From Antedon mediterranea (lineage: Eukaryota > Echinodermata > Crinoidea > Comatulida > Antedonidae), in contig NC_092678.1 of NCBI RefSeq assembly GCF_964355755.1, forward strand, positions 18,076,922 to 18,140,921: a stretch of 64,000 nucleotides of DNA. The letters run 5' to 3'. Each line of letters begins with the position of its first letter. The stretch's first letter is position 1. The notes under the pieces were generated by a model, which was not told the DNA's origin, did no database searches, and was given only the letters and a program-made list of their open reading frames with translations. A program made the position numbers and the translations under genes. Positions 12,183 through 24,549 of this stretch are shown piece by piece.

Positions 12183-12265
12183 ATAGTTCACTATGTCGGT
12201 CGGTCCGTCTGTCTGTCGGTCTGTCTGTCTGTCGGTCTGTTTGTCTGTCGGTCCGGTATCACTAT
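12183..12265 (-). mobile_element. (TCGG/TCTG)n-cored element, second of a close pair
   Basis: TAGTTCACTATGTCGGTCGG, a TCTG/TCGG run, then GTCCGGTATCACTATGC repeat the pattern at 11516-11611. The pair flanks the CG-rich repeat of 11629-12118 in the same orientation. Confidence 0.6.
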
Positions 12266-12969
12266 GCATTGTAGCATGCGACTTAATGGCTGTTGGCCTT
12301 GTTCTTAATTTCTTTGAAATCTCTACTGTTTTGGCATTTCTGCTGATGTTTAAAAAATCCGACAGAAATACGAATGTGTACGATGATTTGTACTAAACTC
12401 TTTGTTTGGTCTCTTTGTTTCTTGCTTTTCTTTCAATGTCTCTCAAATCTCTACTGTCTTGGTATTTATGCTACTGTTTCAAAAATCTGACCACGAAGTA
12501 AGAAAGTTTTTTTTAAAGTATGTGACCAAGCAATTTAATCAAGAAAGGATTCTAATATTTTTATAAGCCAGGCTAGCAGTACAAGGGGAAGAGAGTAATG
12601 TTGTCAACCTACTGTTATCACTCTATATGTACTGTATATTTATATTAAATTCAAATCTGATGTATACTTTTTTATCATCAATTGCCTTGTTATAAATTTT
12701 ACTGGAATTTATTATGTTTACCTCATTTTCTTGAAGGAAGAACTAAATGTTAAGTTGAATTGAATTGAATTGAATCTTTCATAGTGTCTCCATTCAATGA
12801 AACAGTTTTCTAAGTGTTATCCGGTCTTAAGTCATCAAGGACACATTATTCTGGTGTCAGTGCAAACTTTGAGGTTTAAAGAATCTGAAAAGATGTGGTA
12901 CCAAGCTACAACTCGTCATGTTAACTTTGCTATTTCTTTCAACATGAAGGTTCTGCAGCTCAGCTTTAT

Positions 12970-13584
12970 ATGGCAACTAGCTCCGGATACGCTCTCAATC
13001 AAGTCGACCAGTTCACCTATCTTGGCAGCAACATTGCCTCATCAGCAAAAGACGTTGATATACGTATCAGCAAAGCCTGGTCAGCTCTCAAACGCCTGAC
13101 TGTCATATGGAAGTCCAACATCTCAAACAACATGAAGAAAAATTTCTTTAAGACCACAGTCGAGTCTGTCCTTCTCTACGGGTCATCGACATGGACCCTA
13201 ACTAAGAAACTTGAAAACACTCTAAACTGAACATATACTAGGATGCTACGAGCCGTTCTTAACGTTTCGTGGCAAGAGCACCTCTCGAACGCTCAGTTAT
13301 ATGGGAATCTTCGCAAGATCACCGATGTTATCAAAGAAAGAAGAGTCCGCTTTGTTGGACACTCTTTCCGCAACAAAAGTGAACTGATAAGCGAACTTAT
13401 GCTCTGGATGCCATCACATGGGACAAGAAGACCAGGCAGGCCCCCAAAATCATTCATTGACCAACTAGTTGCGGACTCCGGCCATACAATTGAAGAGCTA
13501 CCAGGAGCAATGATGAACAGAGACGGCTGGAAAGAAGTAGTCAAAAGGATCCGAGCAAGCTCGACGCAGTAGTAGTAGTAGTAT
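12970..13584 (+). pseudogene. 5'-truncated non-LTR retrotransposon, reverse-transcriptase C-terminal part
   Basis: One frame encodes the region after the RT catalytic core: FTYLGSNI, the DIRISKAWSALKRL helix, IWKSNIS, VLLYGSSTWTLT, then MLRAVLN-SWQEHLSN, RRVRFVGHSFR and RRPGRPPKSFIDQL. This order is typical of RTE-like and related non-LTR ORF2 proteins; the clade is not certain. One in-frame TGA at 13228-13230 breaks it. The catalytic YADD region and endonuclease are absent, so the copy is dead. It ends in (TAG)n at 13570-13584, as expected of a non-LTR 3' microsatellite tail. Recognisable homology starts near 12970 and the true 5' edge is unclear. Confidence 0.88.
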
Positions 13585-14837
13585 ATGGCAATGTTTATCA
13601 GAGATATTGTTTTGACAACTTTGAATTCACTTTTTAACATGATTACAGCCATTTCCCCCTAACTTAAAATGTAAATTCAAAAGTGTCCTTCACATGGCCT
13701 TCGTGCCCCACGCGTGGCCCGTGGCTCGGTGCTGTTTTGAATATAAGTACTACATCAACCTTTACACGAACATTATAATGGTTAAATTACACACATAAAT
13801 GTAATATGCGGAGTAAATGTGCACGTAACAATGCTCAATCATCTCATGAATATTCATTAGACAATCAATCTTCGTTCAAACTTAGAGTTGTCTGTTTTTG
13901 ATGGTTGATTTCATGATAAAAACAAATCCTTATTGTTGAATGTTTCAACTTTCTTGTTAAAATGCAGAAATTAAACTGTCACTGTAAAAAGAAAATAGAC
14001 ATTTGTTTTTATTCTACCTTAATATCCATCAATGCCTTCCTTCCAGCATAAACATTGTAGCTTTCTGTTATTTTGTCTTCTTAATTTAAAGTTAACTTTA
14101 AAAATGTTGATGTCTTCGAATTGAGTAAAGTCCGCATGTCTCTTACGAACTATGATTGCTTTGATAACTTGTGTTATTCCGGTGTTAATGCACTTTCGCA
14201 CCTCTCTCGAGAGATCTTACCCAATTTAAAAACATTCACCTTCTGCGCGGCGGTGAGTGACCATGAAGTCCAGTTTTAGGTGCGAAACTGCAGTAGCGCC
14301 GTGTATTACTTTATACTAAACTTTCCTTTGGTCTTTTGCTTTATTTTATTTTCATTGTCTCATGATTCTACCGTTCTATGTTGATGATCCAATAATCTGA
14401 GCAAAACAATTAATAAAAAACGATGCTAATATTCTATAAGAGACGTGTGGTTCCCACTAGCTAGGATATTTACACTGTGTTAAGTCCATGTGGGAATCAA
14501 TCTTACGTACGACAAAACAAACTTAATATTCCTAAGTGCGCATGCGCAAAGTTCATTATCCTCAATTAAATTACTGACTTTGACTGATTCTTTCATATGA
14601 ATGTTTAAGAGTAAATTAGCTTACTGCTATTTGATTTATTCATTTAAAATGATGTTCTAGTTTTTTTGTGTTTTTTTTAGTAATTACTTATGTGGCAAAA
14701 TAAATTTATTCTACTGCAGTAAATGCAATTCTTTAGCAAGCCTTTCTTATGAAAATCATACACATTGTTTATTTCAGTGATTTCCTGATAAACCTATATA
14801 CATTGAAACGATAACCTGTACGTTAATATTTAGAAAA
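13585..14837. other. intergenic, no supported gene
   Basis: AT-rich. A 60-codon - strand frame (14019-14201) has no ATG (it opens with GTG) and no recognisable domain. Nothing else stands out. Confidence 0.5.
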
Positions 14838-14924
14838 AACAAGGCCATATACATGGCTGCAGTCGCGTGCTCAAGTTAGTGTATGTTTACCGACCGACCA
14901 ACATAGTGAGCTGTAGAGACTAAA
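14838..14924 (+). mobile_element. (CCGA)n-cored element, short-core copy
   Basis: AACAAGGCCATATACATGGC, then TGCAGTCGCGTGCTCAAG and CCGACCGACCAACATAGTGA, ending CTGTAGAGACTAAA. It lacks the terminal GCGACT hairpin of the copy at 18292. Confidence 0.7.
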
Positions 14925-16394
14925 TATATTGGTAGTGCATTCAGTATTTATTTTGTATTTCATTTTCAATCTTTCATTTCAATAATACAATACAAACAAT
15001 TACAATTGCCTGCAGTAATTACTGTATTTACTGCAGTAGGCCTATAATAATTTTAATCCATTTTAGTTACTTGTTTTAACCAAAGATAGCATGGATTAAT
15101 ACCGAATACAACATTTTATTAGGTGTTTTACGTGTGTTTCAGTCACGTACTTGACAAATAAAATACGATAATAATAGATAAAATATTTCACTTGTAATTC
15201 AAATGTTGTATGTGGCAATTGATGACTCTAAAGAAACAGTAAGCATTCATCTTCTCTGGAATCCACTGGGATAAGAGTGACTTTTGCGGGAAATTATTGC
15301 TGCGAATTTTAATTAAGCAACTGTGTGATACAGATAATTATTTCATTTTTAAATATAAGTTTAATATTGATATTGTGTTTTCTGTGCTGTGATTTTTAAT
15401 TACCGTTAATTAATTATCTTATGTATTTTAAGTGGATTCTCACCGTAGCATTTGGAACAGCTATGAGAAAGCCTGGTATTAAAGTAGGTATGCCTATACA
15501 TTGACAGTTGAAATTTAGTTATATAGTTTTATATCTATGCATAAAACAACACGTCCATCTCTTTTTCCAAACGAAAATCATTCCACATTTATAAATTGCC
15601 TCTGCATTGACTTAAGTTTAAGTTTCACTTTATTAAAATATGCGCGTTTTTCACACGCATGCTATTCATGTGCCGGCAATTTTTTTTATTTGACTTTTAC
15701 GGCTATATAATAACATAACTTGAATGACAGCCGCTTCAATTGCCGTCAGCAATTTAGCGTTAGTATCATAAATATAAAAGGATCTTCTGTTTCTACTGTA
15801 GTATTATGGTTGTTTTTTAATCGCAAGAATTGGCAGCGATGTCTGCTCATGATTTATAGAGCTATTGCAATTTGAATCTTAAAGTGGCGCTGTGTGAAAA
15901 CTGGTTAGAACCAGCTGAGCAGCTGCGCGTATGATTCACGGTGAACGCGCCTGAATAAATTAACTACGCGCGATACAGACATAGCCAATAACAGAGTACG
16001 AAGCATTGTGTTTGACGAAATGTTATATAATCTCGTTTATTGATGATGTTAGTACATCCATGAGAGACAAACTTCAAATGCGGTGTTATTTTATGTATTA
16101 ATATTTTACTGATGTAGCAAGTTTTGTGTATGAACTGGTCACATGACACGCAATCGTTAGTTGAAAACATCAGAAGCTGTTATATGATCATTTTAATAAC
16201 ACTTAACATTGTGAGCAAATGTAATCAAACAAACATATCGTGACGAGTGTCTTACGCCTACGAAAAATACTTGTATTAATGAATACATTATGAAATGATA
16301 AAAAGACAAGAGGAAATATGACAAATTAAATGTGGGCGAGAATGATAATCTTGTGAATAGACAGAATTACATAACACAAGGTTTGATACAGGGT
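14925..16394. other. intergenic, no supported gene
   Basis: AT-rich, with CTGCAGT-AATTACTG-type small palindromes near 15010-15040. No exon recognised on either strand. Confidence 0.5.
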
Positions 16395-17110
16395 GGCGGA
16401 ACGGTAATTGTGACGATGGTGGACCGGTAGTGGTGACGATTGACAATGGCGGACCAGTAGCGGTGAAGATTGACGGTGGCGGACCGGTAGTGGTGACGAT
16501 CGGTGATAGTGGGCCGGTAGTGGTGACGATCAACGATGGTGGACCGGTAGTGATGACGATCAACGATGGTGGACCGGCAGTGGTGACGATTGGTGATGGT
16601 GGACCGGTAGTGGTAACGATCAACGATGGTGGACTGGTAGTGATGACAATCAACGATGGTGGACCGGTAGTGGTGACGATCGGAGATGGTGGACCGGTAG
16701 TGGTGACGATCGAGGATGGTGGACCGGTAGTGGTGACGATCGAAGATGGTGGACCGGTAGTGGTGAGGATCGAGGATGGTGGACCGGTAGTGGTGACGAT
16801 CAAAGATGGTGGACCGGTAGTAGTGACAATCAACGATGGTGGACCGGTAGTGGTGACGATCGAAGATGGTGGACCGCTGGTAGTGACAATCAATGATGGT
16901 GGACCAATAGTGGTATGATGATCGACGATGATGGGCTGGTAGCTGTGATGACGATGGTGGACCGGTAGTTGTGATGACTATGGTGGACCGGTAGTTGTGA
17001 TGATCGATGATGGTTAATCAGTAGTGGTGACGATGGACGACGGTGGTGGTAACGACAACGGTGGACATGTAATGATGACGACGACAGAGCGGTTGTAACG
17101 GCGACGATGA
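16395..17110. repeat. 30-bp minisatellite, open on both strands
   Basis: About 17 regular units of GGACCGGTAGTGGTGACGAT plus a variable 10-mer (CAACGATGGT, TGGTGATGGT, CGAGGATGGT and so on) run from about 16410 to 16915, then a degenerate tail. Since 30 is a multiple of three, both strands keep long frames: + strand GGPVVVTI(N/E/G)D and - strand TTTGPPS(S/L)IV repeats, 162 and 201 codons. The - strand product would be Thr/Pro/Ser-rich and mucin-like. No splice context, signal peptide or flanking domain supports either as a gene, so I call it a minisatellite. Confidence 0.85.
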
Positions 17111-18291
17111 TTGACAAATATTACAATTTTAATGTACGGGTATAATCCGTTCCGTACAATTGATAGAAAGACAGAAAACTATCCGCTTTCATGGGTTAAA
17201 ATTAAATTAAAAATTAATCCAGAGCAGACTTTTTTTTTTATCATAAATACAATTAGTTATATAATGAAAAGATGAAAATGAATAATAATAATTGTATTCA
17301 TTTAAAGTAAATATGGCCCACATGACTTTTTCTTATACCCAAAATCGTAGACTAGGGTTACACTAATCTAGTACCACCAACATGTGAAAGCTCCCCACAC
17401 CCAATGCTATGCACATTGTAAGTGCGATGTATACCTGTGTTGTTTTCACATAATGTGGATAGTCAAAGCGATTCTTTCTTGTATCTGTTACTTAACCCTG
17501 AGTACTTATAACTATTCAGGCATATTGATAAAAAAATGAAAAGATAATGCAGAAAATTATTTAGTTTACTGTATTTTAAAAAGTATAGCCTAGACTGAGT
17601 ATATACGTTGGCCTGCGTGTGATATGCAGTGTTGTTTGTTTCACATAGATGATGGCGACGCTTTCTTCCATTTCACCTCCTACTGGGTCTGTTCAACTAC
17701 TGTTCGTTGATGGTGATAACAATGGCATCATCTGACAACGGTGATTAGTTATCAATCATGGAGCGTAAGTAAAAACGTGCAAAGTGATCAATTCAGATTC
17801 GTGCATTACTATTTGCTTGGACATTAAATGGACGTAAATTATGATGATTTCTGTGACGTGGAATAGGAAGCGACTTAACAGTTTATTGTTGACATGATAT
17901 CGATAATAGAAAACGAAATATATAATCACGAACGCCGTGATGTTGGATTAAGATTGTCTGTAGTTAAAACTGTTAATTGCAATATAGATTACTTAGCCTT
18001 TTATCGAGGAAAGTGATGCTAACGAATTAGAAATGATGAGATGGCAATAAGCCACGAACAGCATACACCTAGTCAGCCTGGTCGAACGTCACGATCCAAA
18101 AGAACATTTATTTACTTTCGTATTTATATTTACTGACTATATTTATATTTACTAAAGATAAACCCATAGGTTATAACATATCTTAAATTCGAATGCTAAG
18201 CAAATTGTTGATTTCGTGTGGGAATGTTAATTTCTATACATTAATGAAGGTGATTGCTTCCCAGACGATAGTTACTAAAGTCACAAAATAA
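17111..18291. other. intergenic, no supported gene
   Basis: AT-rich. An ATGATGGCG at about 17649, preceded by TTTCACATAG, opens a 28-codon frame ending at a TGA, but no family is recognisable and no donor follows. Otherwise featureless. Confidence 0.45.
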
Positions 18292-18406
18292 AACAAGGCC
18301 ATATACATGGCTGCAGTCGCGTGCTCAAGTTAGTGTTTACCGACCAACCGACCAACCAACTGACCGACATAATGAGCTGTAGAGTCGCGTTGGACGCGAC
18401 TAAAAA
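18292..18406 (+). mobile_element. (CCGA)n-cored element, best-preserved copy
   Basis: AACAAGGCCATATACATGGC starts the copy, the CCGACCAACCGACCAACC core follows, and it ends in the hairpin AGTCGCGT-TGG-ACGCGACT followed by A's. CAGTCGCGTGC near the start and the terminal GCGACT together give the inverted ends used to define this family. Confidence 0.75.
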
Positions 18407-18639
18407 CGTTATTTTCAGATTTCAGTGAATTGAAAATTTAAAACCTTTAGGGCATAAATTGCTTGACAGCAGTGTATTTTAGTACGATTAGAGCGCATTT
18501 CCAATGTACATAAATATAACATAATTGACCACAAATTTCATTAGATTCAAGAAATTTTATTGGTCTTATCTAATTATGTAATACTTACGTTGACTTTTTC
18601 TTACGCACGTTTAAATTCTGAACTCAATCAAATTGCTTG

Positions 18640-19090
18640 ATATTGTGACGTTATCCGTTAATACAGTACGTTATAGCCTAACCCAATTAAATAGGTTTAG
18701 CAAAGGGCTGCTGATAACAACTTTCGACGAAATATTTAGGTTGCGCTAGCTTGTTATTTAAATTGGCTACATTTTCAAGAGATTTGTACTACTTTAAATC
18801 TGTGTAATTAAATATGTAAGTTTTGGGGTCGTTTTGTGACGTCAACCGTTATCACGTTGTAATCACGTTTAAATACGTTTAGCAAAGGGCCTACTGGTAA
18901 CAACTCTCGAAAAAAATGTTTAGGTTGTGCTTGTTATTTTAAATGGGGAGTTTTGTGACGTTATCCATTTTTACGCTGTAATCACGTTTAAAATACGTTT
19001 ACGTTTAACTAATGGCTAAATTTTCAAGAGCTAGTTTAGATCTGTGTAAATATGTCAGTTTTAGGTGAAACTTTTATGCAAACAGCATTA
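18640..19090. repeat. 182-bp tandem duplication, about 2.5 copies
   Basis: TTTAGCAAAGGGC starts at 18696 and 18878, each followed by TAACAACT-TCGA-AAA and TTTAGGTTG. GTGACGT-A-CC-TT, then A-CACGTT-TAATCACGTTTAAA, occurs in the flanking copies. TTTTCAAGAG with TCTGTGTAA-TAAATATGT also repeats. Confidence 0.7.
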
Positions 19091-19977
19091 ATAATTTAGG
19101 CCGCGGTGTGATATTTGATTGTTGTTAATTTGAATACTTACGTGATTTACACCTGCTTGTTAATTAAAAGAATTGTAACGAAGAAATAAACTTTACGTTT
19201 CGCGTGGCGAAATCAAGACAACGGATTATTGTTACGGTAGCATTGGTATTTAGTTTCTTTGTAAGTCTTGTTACGATAGCATTGGTATTTTGTTTGTTTG
19301 TAATTGTTGTTTGATAATTAATTTCACCTCATTAATTTTATAATGGTTTTAATACAATGGTCGTAAGTATTTGCGACACGCGCCAGCTGCAGAAGTGCTG
19401 ATTATTTTAACACAACGATAACGATAATCAAATAAAAAATATTGTACAATATTTAGCTAATGTTACTCCATGATTTAGCCAAGGTTATGGAGAATGCATG
19501 GAGTGCCCGGTAATATTCGCAAACCGGAGAAGAATATAATTTCACTCTTTCCTGGCTAAATAAAGTGTCCAGCTCTGATTTTGTTTGCAATCTGATGTAG
19601 GCCTAAAAGTACATATGCACCTGCTAGGTTTTATTCTCAATAGTCACTTCATCTTTTATTATCAATAATAGATAAATATATACATAAATAACAAACGGTG
19701 ATAATGTGCAGTTCATAAAACTAATCGAAGTATAACACAACAACACCAACAAAAAACATGGCCCCAGTGGAAAGCAGTGATATCACTGATCTGGGTTACC
19801 CTCTTTAAAAAATATAAAAAAAACTATTTAAACTGTTATATCAAAAATTGTAGAGTTGAATAAAAGTAAAATATAAATAAATAAATAAATATATATCATA
19901 AATAAAATGTGTATAATGTTATATATTATAATACTGTTAAATATTAAACATTCTATTGTCTGTGTGATATATTTCAG
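19091..19977. other. intergenic, no supported gene
   Basis: AT-rich. ACGATAGCATTGGTATTT repeats around 19230 and 19270. An (AAAT)n-like run lies at 19870-19905. No exon recognised. Confidence 0.45.
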
Positions 19978-20101
19978 CGTTGAAAACTGTGAAAATTCCG
20001 ATGGGATTATGAAGGCATCCGTAAATGGCGGAACGAAAAGGTTCAATCTTCGAGCCAGCATCGCATACATTAGTCATGAATCGTCTAAAGCCCGTAGTTA
20101 G
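19978..20101 (+). CDS. unidentified candidate terminal exon
   Basis: A good acceptor (GTGATATATTTCAG) precedes a 41-codon frame that ends at TAG 20099-20101. Local G+C is higher than around it, and the product starts VENCENSDGIMK and ends SHESSKARS. I recognise no family and found no partner exon or donor upstream. GGTTCAATCTTCGAGCC inside also resembles a pol III B box, so this could be a decayed SINE instead. Confidence 0.2.
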
Positions 20102-20294
20102 ACTTTTATCGTTGATGTTGACACATCGAAGTGGATTTCAAAGTCAAGTGTTGTCTCATTGAAACCTAACGTATTTAGCCATTTGCCCAGGTGAGAATTT
20201 ACTTTTCTGAACGCTTGTAATTTACAGAAAGCGTTTTCAATTACGTATTTAATTGTAATTGCGTTCCCTGAAAACAAGAAGTAACATAAAGAAG

Positions 20295-20414
20295 AACAAG
20301 GCCATATGCATGGCTGCAGTCACGTTTGTCACGTCAAATTTGAGTTAGTGTTTACCGACCGACCAACCGACCGACATAGTGACTTGTAGAGTCGCGTTTG
20401 CACACGACTAAAAA
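20295..20414 (+). mobile_element. (CCGA)n-cored element
   Basis: AACAAGGCCATATGCATGGC with the CCGACCGACCAACCGACC core, ending GAGTCGCGTTTGCACACGAC. It carries an extra TTGTCACGTCAAATT after the first CACGT compared with 18292, matching the longer - strand copies at 27321 and 39977. Confidence 0.75.
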
Positions 20415-21408
20415 TAAGAAGCACATTTTTATGAATACTTTTTTTTTGCGAAAGATAACCTTCAGTAATGATACAGTAAAACACACAACACTAATATCCA
20501 GAAGAAAATTAAGACGCATATGAATAATTTCTGAAGATAGCGATGTGCGAAAGATAGTTCTCAGTAATGTAATAGTAAAAGAACACAGCAAATATAATAA
20601 TATAGAGAAGTATATGCCAAGTGTGTTTTATGCAAGTCCCCAAGACACTAGGCCTACATAGCAATAAAGTACGAGTTCATGCTTAGAGCAATCATTAATT
20701 TGCTCAACTTGTCCAGTCAGTAGGCCTGCGATGGCATTTTAACGAATAAAGGCATTTTGAATGACGCTTTCACAGCCAATCAAAATGCTTACGCGTCCAT
20801 GTTGACGCAAAAGCGACGCCATTTTCCAATTAATTCTGTTACTTATCTATATTTTAGATGTTACTTATATCAATGTCTCCATTCGTACCGTATCTGACTT
20901 AATTAGCGGTAATAACGTAACGCGTACGTGATAGCACGCCTGAGTTGATGTTGTGTTGTGTTGGGCTTAGGAAAAGTCGTCCCTGGTTCGACCTAAAAAA
21001 AACTCAGTGTACTTATTACTTACTTACTGTTACTTTTTACAACTAAAATGTATACTTTACAGACTATAGTTAGGCTACGGCCTTGTGAAATTAGGTAAAT
21101 TTCTTTAGTTAACCATCGCACGATATAACTCCGATATAGGCCTACAGTATCTAGAATATAACTTCGATGGTTTCAGAGATACTTCTGATGCAACTATAAC
21201 TCATATGTTTAAGAATTTAACAATAGAGAAGCGCTTCCCATATTTCTAACCGGTATAATATTATTTGTTTGAATGCAGAACAAGCAAAGCCGCGTTTTAA
21301 CTCCGATAAACCGCATTTTAACTCCGATAGAGAAAAGATCATGTAGGCCTAAACATATCGCAGAGTTCCTAGTACGTCATTGGTCAGGTGAATTGTTTCA
21401 TAGTTCCC
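20415..21408. other. intergenic, no supported gene
   Basis: AT-rich with several AGGCCTA words. The motif TGCGAAAGATA-C-TTCAG-AATG-ATA-TAAAA is repeated at about 20448 and 20546. No exon recognised. Confidence 0.45.
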
Positions 21409-21564
21409 GGTTCCCACTTGAACTCAAACCAATAACGTAAGCGCGCCGAAAAGTAATTTGACCAATCACGACGCGATGTATCTTTCGAACTGTCGCTTGT
21501 GATTGGTCAACTCATTTACGTTGTGTTCTAGTCGTTGCGTGGCTTCCAAGTGGAAATGAAGCTT
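21409..21564. mobile_element. GGTTCCCAC MITE, diverged copy
   Basis: Left end GGTTCCCACTTG, with GACCAATCAC and CTTGTGATTGGTCAACTC as internal inverted arms, and right end CAAGTGGAAATGAAGCTT. The family has inverted ends AAGC(T/G)TGGTTCCCACTAG and no coding capacity. This is among its most diverged members. Confidence 0.65.
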
Positions 21565-22661
21565 AAAAGCCTATACAACATCGTGCTTTTACGAGATAAA
21601 CATTAATTCGAAGATCAAATATCTTGTACATTATTATATAACACTTCAACATATCAAATACATGCGCCACGCTTGCCCCGTGAAATAATAGACAAATGAT
21701 CAAGAAAATAAGCCGACATTTTGACTTCTGATAATTACATCGACGATAAAAACGATCGGCTAAAATTCCCTATCTGAAGCGTTCGTGCTATATCATGAGA
21801 ATATATTACAGATCAGTGACCGACAAGGGGATTTTGTATTTCCCCCGTATAAAGTAGTAAGCGATTATATTCAACATTTACTCCTGATAAATTTACAGTT
21901 AAAGCCAAAAGTCCCGGAGTTAAATTTCAATGCGGGAAGATAAAAAGCGCAATAGAAATGGAGTTGTAAATCAGTTAGGCCTGCGCATGCGTACACATTT
22001 AATGCCGATCGTTTATATTATTTCTGTTATTGAAATGCCAAACGGCAATTGAATATCATTTCGGTAAATTGTTTGAAGAAAAAGAAAATAATCAATAATA
22101 AATCAAATAAATATTCTGAAATTTGTCATCGGTTATAAGTTCAAATATTACGTGTTTGATAAATGTGTGTATGTGTGTATGACGTCACGCATCGTGATTT
22201 TTGCTTTATCAGCAAAAACCAAGCAACTATCCTCTTTTGTGAAGTGATTGTTCATTTGTTGAGAGATCGGTTGAGACAGGCTCTATCAGACAGTGTCACC
22301 ATGTGTAAGACAAATCCTAGATCACTGCTACCTTTGCTCTAACATCATTTTCACAGCCTTTTATTATCTGGGCGATTCGTAGGCCTACTAAAATAATTAC
22401 CCGATTCTCGGTATTGACTTTTTCCAGTATCATGACCGTGTACAGTGTCACATTATATCAGATATGACACCTGTATCACCGTATGTCATAAGCTTAACGT
22501 AACAACGGTGCAGGTGCCACGTGTGATACGTGTGCAACTGTATAACAGAATGTGCCTACGATAGACAGTGACATAATGTGGATCGGTTAGTGTTTCACAT
22601 ACTGTTTGAAGCATACAACACGAAAGAAAACTATGATTCAAATAAAAACTGTATTATTCTA
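21565..22661. other. intergenic, no supported gene
   Basis: AT-rich. A region with TGTATCAC / CACGTGTGATACGTG words (about 22430-22540) is loosely echoed near 33390-33600 and 35040-35180, perhaps remnants of one old repeat. No exon recognised. Confidence 0.4.
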
Positions 22662-22792
22662 AGAGCTGTCTACGCTATCAAACTGTATGTGACAAAGAAT
22701 GTAAAGTGCCCATAGGCCTATATGGACATGGCTACGTGTTTGTGAATATCACACTTTTTTTTCAAATTAGTTTGATAGTGTAAACAGAGTTT
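22662..22792. mobile_element. GTCTACACTATCAAAC MITE, copy 1
   Basis: Left end GAGCTGTCTACGCTATCAAA and right end TTTGATAGTGTAAACAGAG are inverted repeats. The centre carries TATGTGACAAA and CATATATGGACATG-like sequence. Three further copies are at 24385, 35354 and 51962. Length is 130-165 bp with no ORF. Confidence 0.8.
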
Positions 22793-24384
22793 TAATTTAT
22801 TTGACTTTTCTGATCATGTCTCATTCATTTTCAAAACTAAGACACTATAGGGCCAATATATTAATCATGAATATTCATGAGCTACGCCACTGGTGTCCAT
22901 TAGTTTGTCCTTTCCTTAGAACTAATCAACACGAAAATATGTTAGCGTATGCCTACATATCAACGTTCATCTCATGGGCCTAGACAGTGTTTATTGGTTC
23001 ATAAAATGTACTTCACTGACAACATTAAGCGTAACGTGACGTATTCTTAATGGAATTTACGCTGCGTTGCTACACGTAAACAATCAATCAGAATATGCAA
23101 GAAAACGTTACGTCACGTATAGTCTGATTTTAACCAACTAAAAAAAAAATGTTTCACAAATGAACGTATCATACTCCATTGAAAGTAAGTTATAATAGCT
23201 AGTCTTTAATTGGAGATAGGCCTTCGAATTCCTTTTTATGAAATCGTAAAGTAACATTAGTTAATGCAATCTATTGACATTTTCTACAGCGACGTTGAAA
23301 GGCGGTGTTTCGCGATTGAAATCCAATTTGCCGAATGTTTGTCCTCCAATATTAATTACGGAGAGCTTTCACAAAAGAAAATTGTAATTTATTTACTACA
23401 TGTTGCCTTATTATAATTAGTAGATTTCATTTATATCTGTCTACATTGTCGTCGTGTAATGCGTGTAATATCCAAGCTGTGTTTACAAGTTAGACAAATA
23501 TTACATCGAGAGCTGTTGTCTGCCCGACGACGACCACATTAGGGGAGCAAATGAATAACACAGATCAATTTTCCCGACAGTTCAGATGGGCTAAAGGCCC
23601 TGACGTCAATGGGGGGGGGGGGGCGCATGCTCGCAAAGGTAGAATCTATTGACTGGGGCCGCCCCTCCCCCTTCCACCACTGAAATAAAGTACCTGACAT
23701 CATAAACGTTTAGAAATTACGTACACAAGTTTATGGATTTTTTTTCTTAAATTTGAAAAGAGTTTTTTTACACAATAGCATTGCCATTTTTTCATTAATT
23801 CGCCTTTGAATGTATAAACTAAACTATCTGTTAAACTCTGATATGTGGATATTGTAATAACAATATCCGCATTTACTGTAGTAGATTTAGTAGACGTCTT
23901 TCCAGATTTTAGCAATGGCTGCAGAATTCATTATTTTAAATCAATTCTTACGATACCATTTTTGTTTCGATTAGGCCTAATGAAAGAGTTAATAGATAAG
24001 AAGATAAACAACTTTATAAGATGAAAAAAACATTAAACAAAACTGGAGCAATGTACAGAAGCTTACAGTAGACAGACAACCTTCAAAGTGTAATTTCTTC
24101 TGGGTTTTTTAAGTGACAAAACTGAGTATAATTTCTGATTTGTCATACTTTGGATGTTGGATTGCTAAAGGCAGTGTGGATTATGATTGCCTATTATTAG
24201 TCGTGACAGAATTTCATTTGTGTCCTATATTAAAATGGATAGCATGTCTTGATTTTAAATATTTGTAGACATAATACCTCCTCCTGTTATAAATTGTTTT
24301 ACTGAACTTTCTTTGGTGATTTTTTTGTTGTATTCTTTCCACTTATATTTGTCGTAAGCTCGTTGGTGAATGTTGGGATGTTGT
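22793..24384. other. intergenic, poly-G tract at about 23611
   Basis: Contains a G13-type run followed by CGCATGCTCGC. Otherwise AT-rich. ORFs at 22801 and 23700 lack recognisable domains. Confidence 0.45.
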
Positions 24385-24549
24385 TAAGCCTCGTCTACAT
24401 TATCAAACTTTATGTTACAACAAAAATGTGATGTGTCCATATATGGACATGATGATGTCATATCACTACCATGTTTAAGCATATCACTACCATATTTGGG
24501 CATATCAAACTTTTTGTCAAACTTGTTTGATAGTGTAGACAGAGCTTTT
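24385..24549. mobile_element. GTCTACACTATCAAAC MITE, copy 2
   Basis: AAGCCTCGTCTACATTATCA at the left and TTTGATAGTGTAGACAGAGC at the right. Internally ATATCACTACCATATTTGGG is partly duplicated. Copy 3 at 35354 shares this duplication, suggesting a subfamily. Confidence 0.8.

Noticed and set aside
14019-14201. 60-codon - strand frame
   Set aside because: It opens with GTG rather than ATG, has no domain, and no acceptor site supports it as an internal exon.
16288-16893. 201-codon - strand ORF as a mucin-like gene
   Set aside because: It is explained by a 30-bp repeat without stops. No signal peptide, splice sites or non-repeat domain.
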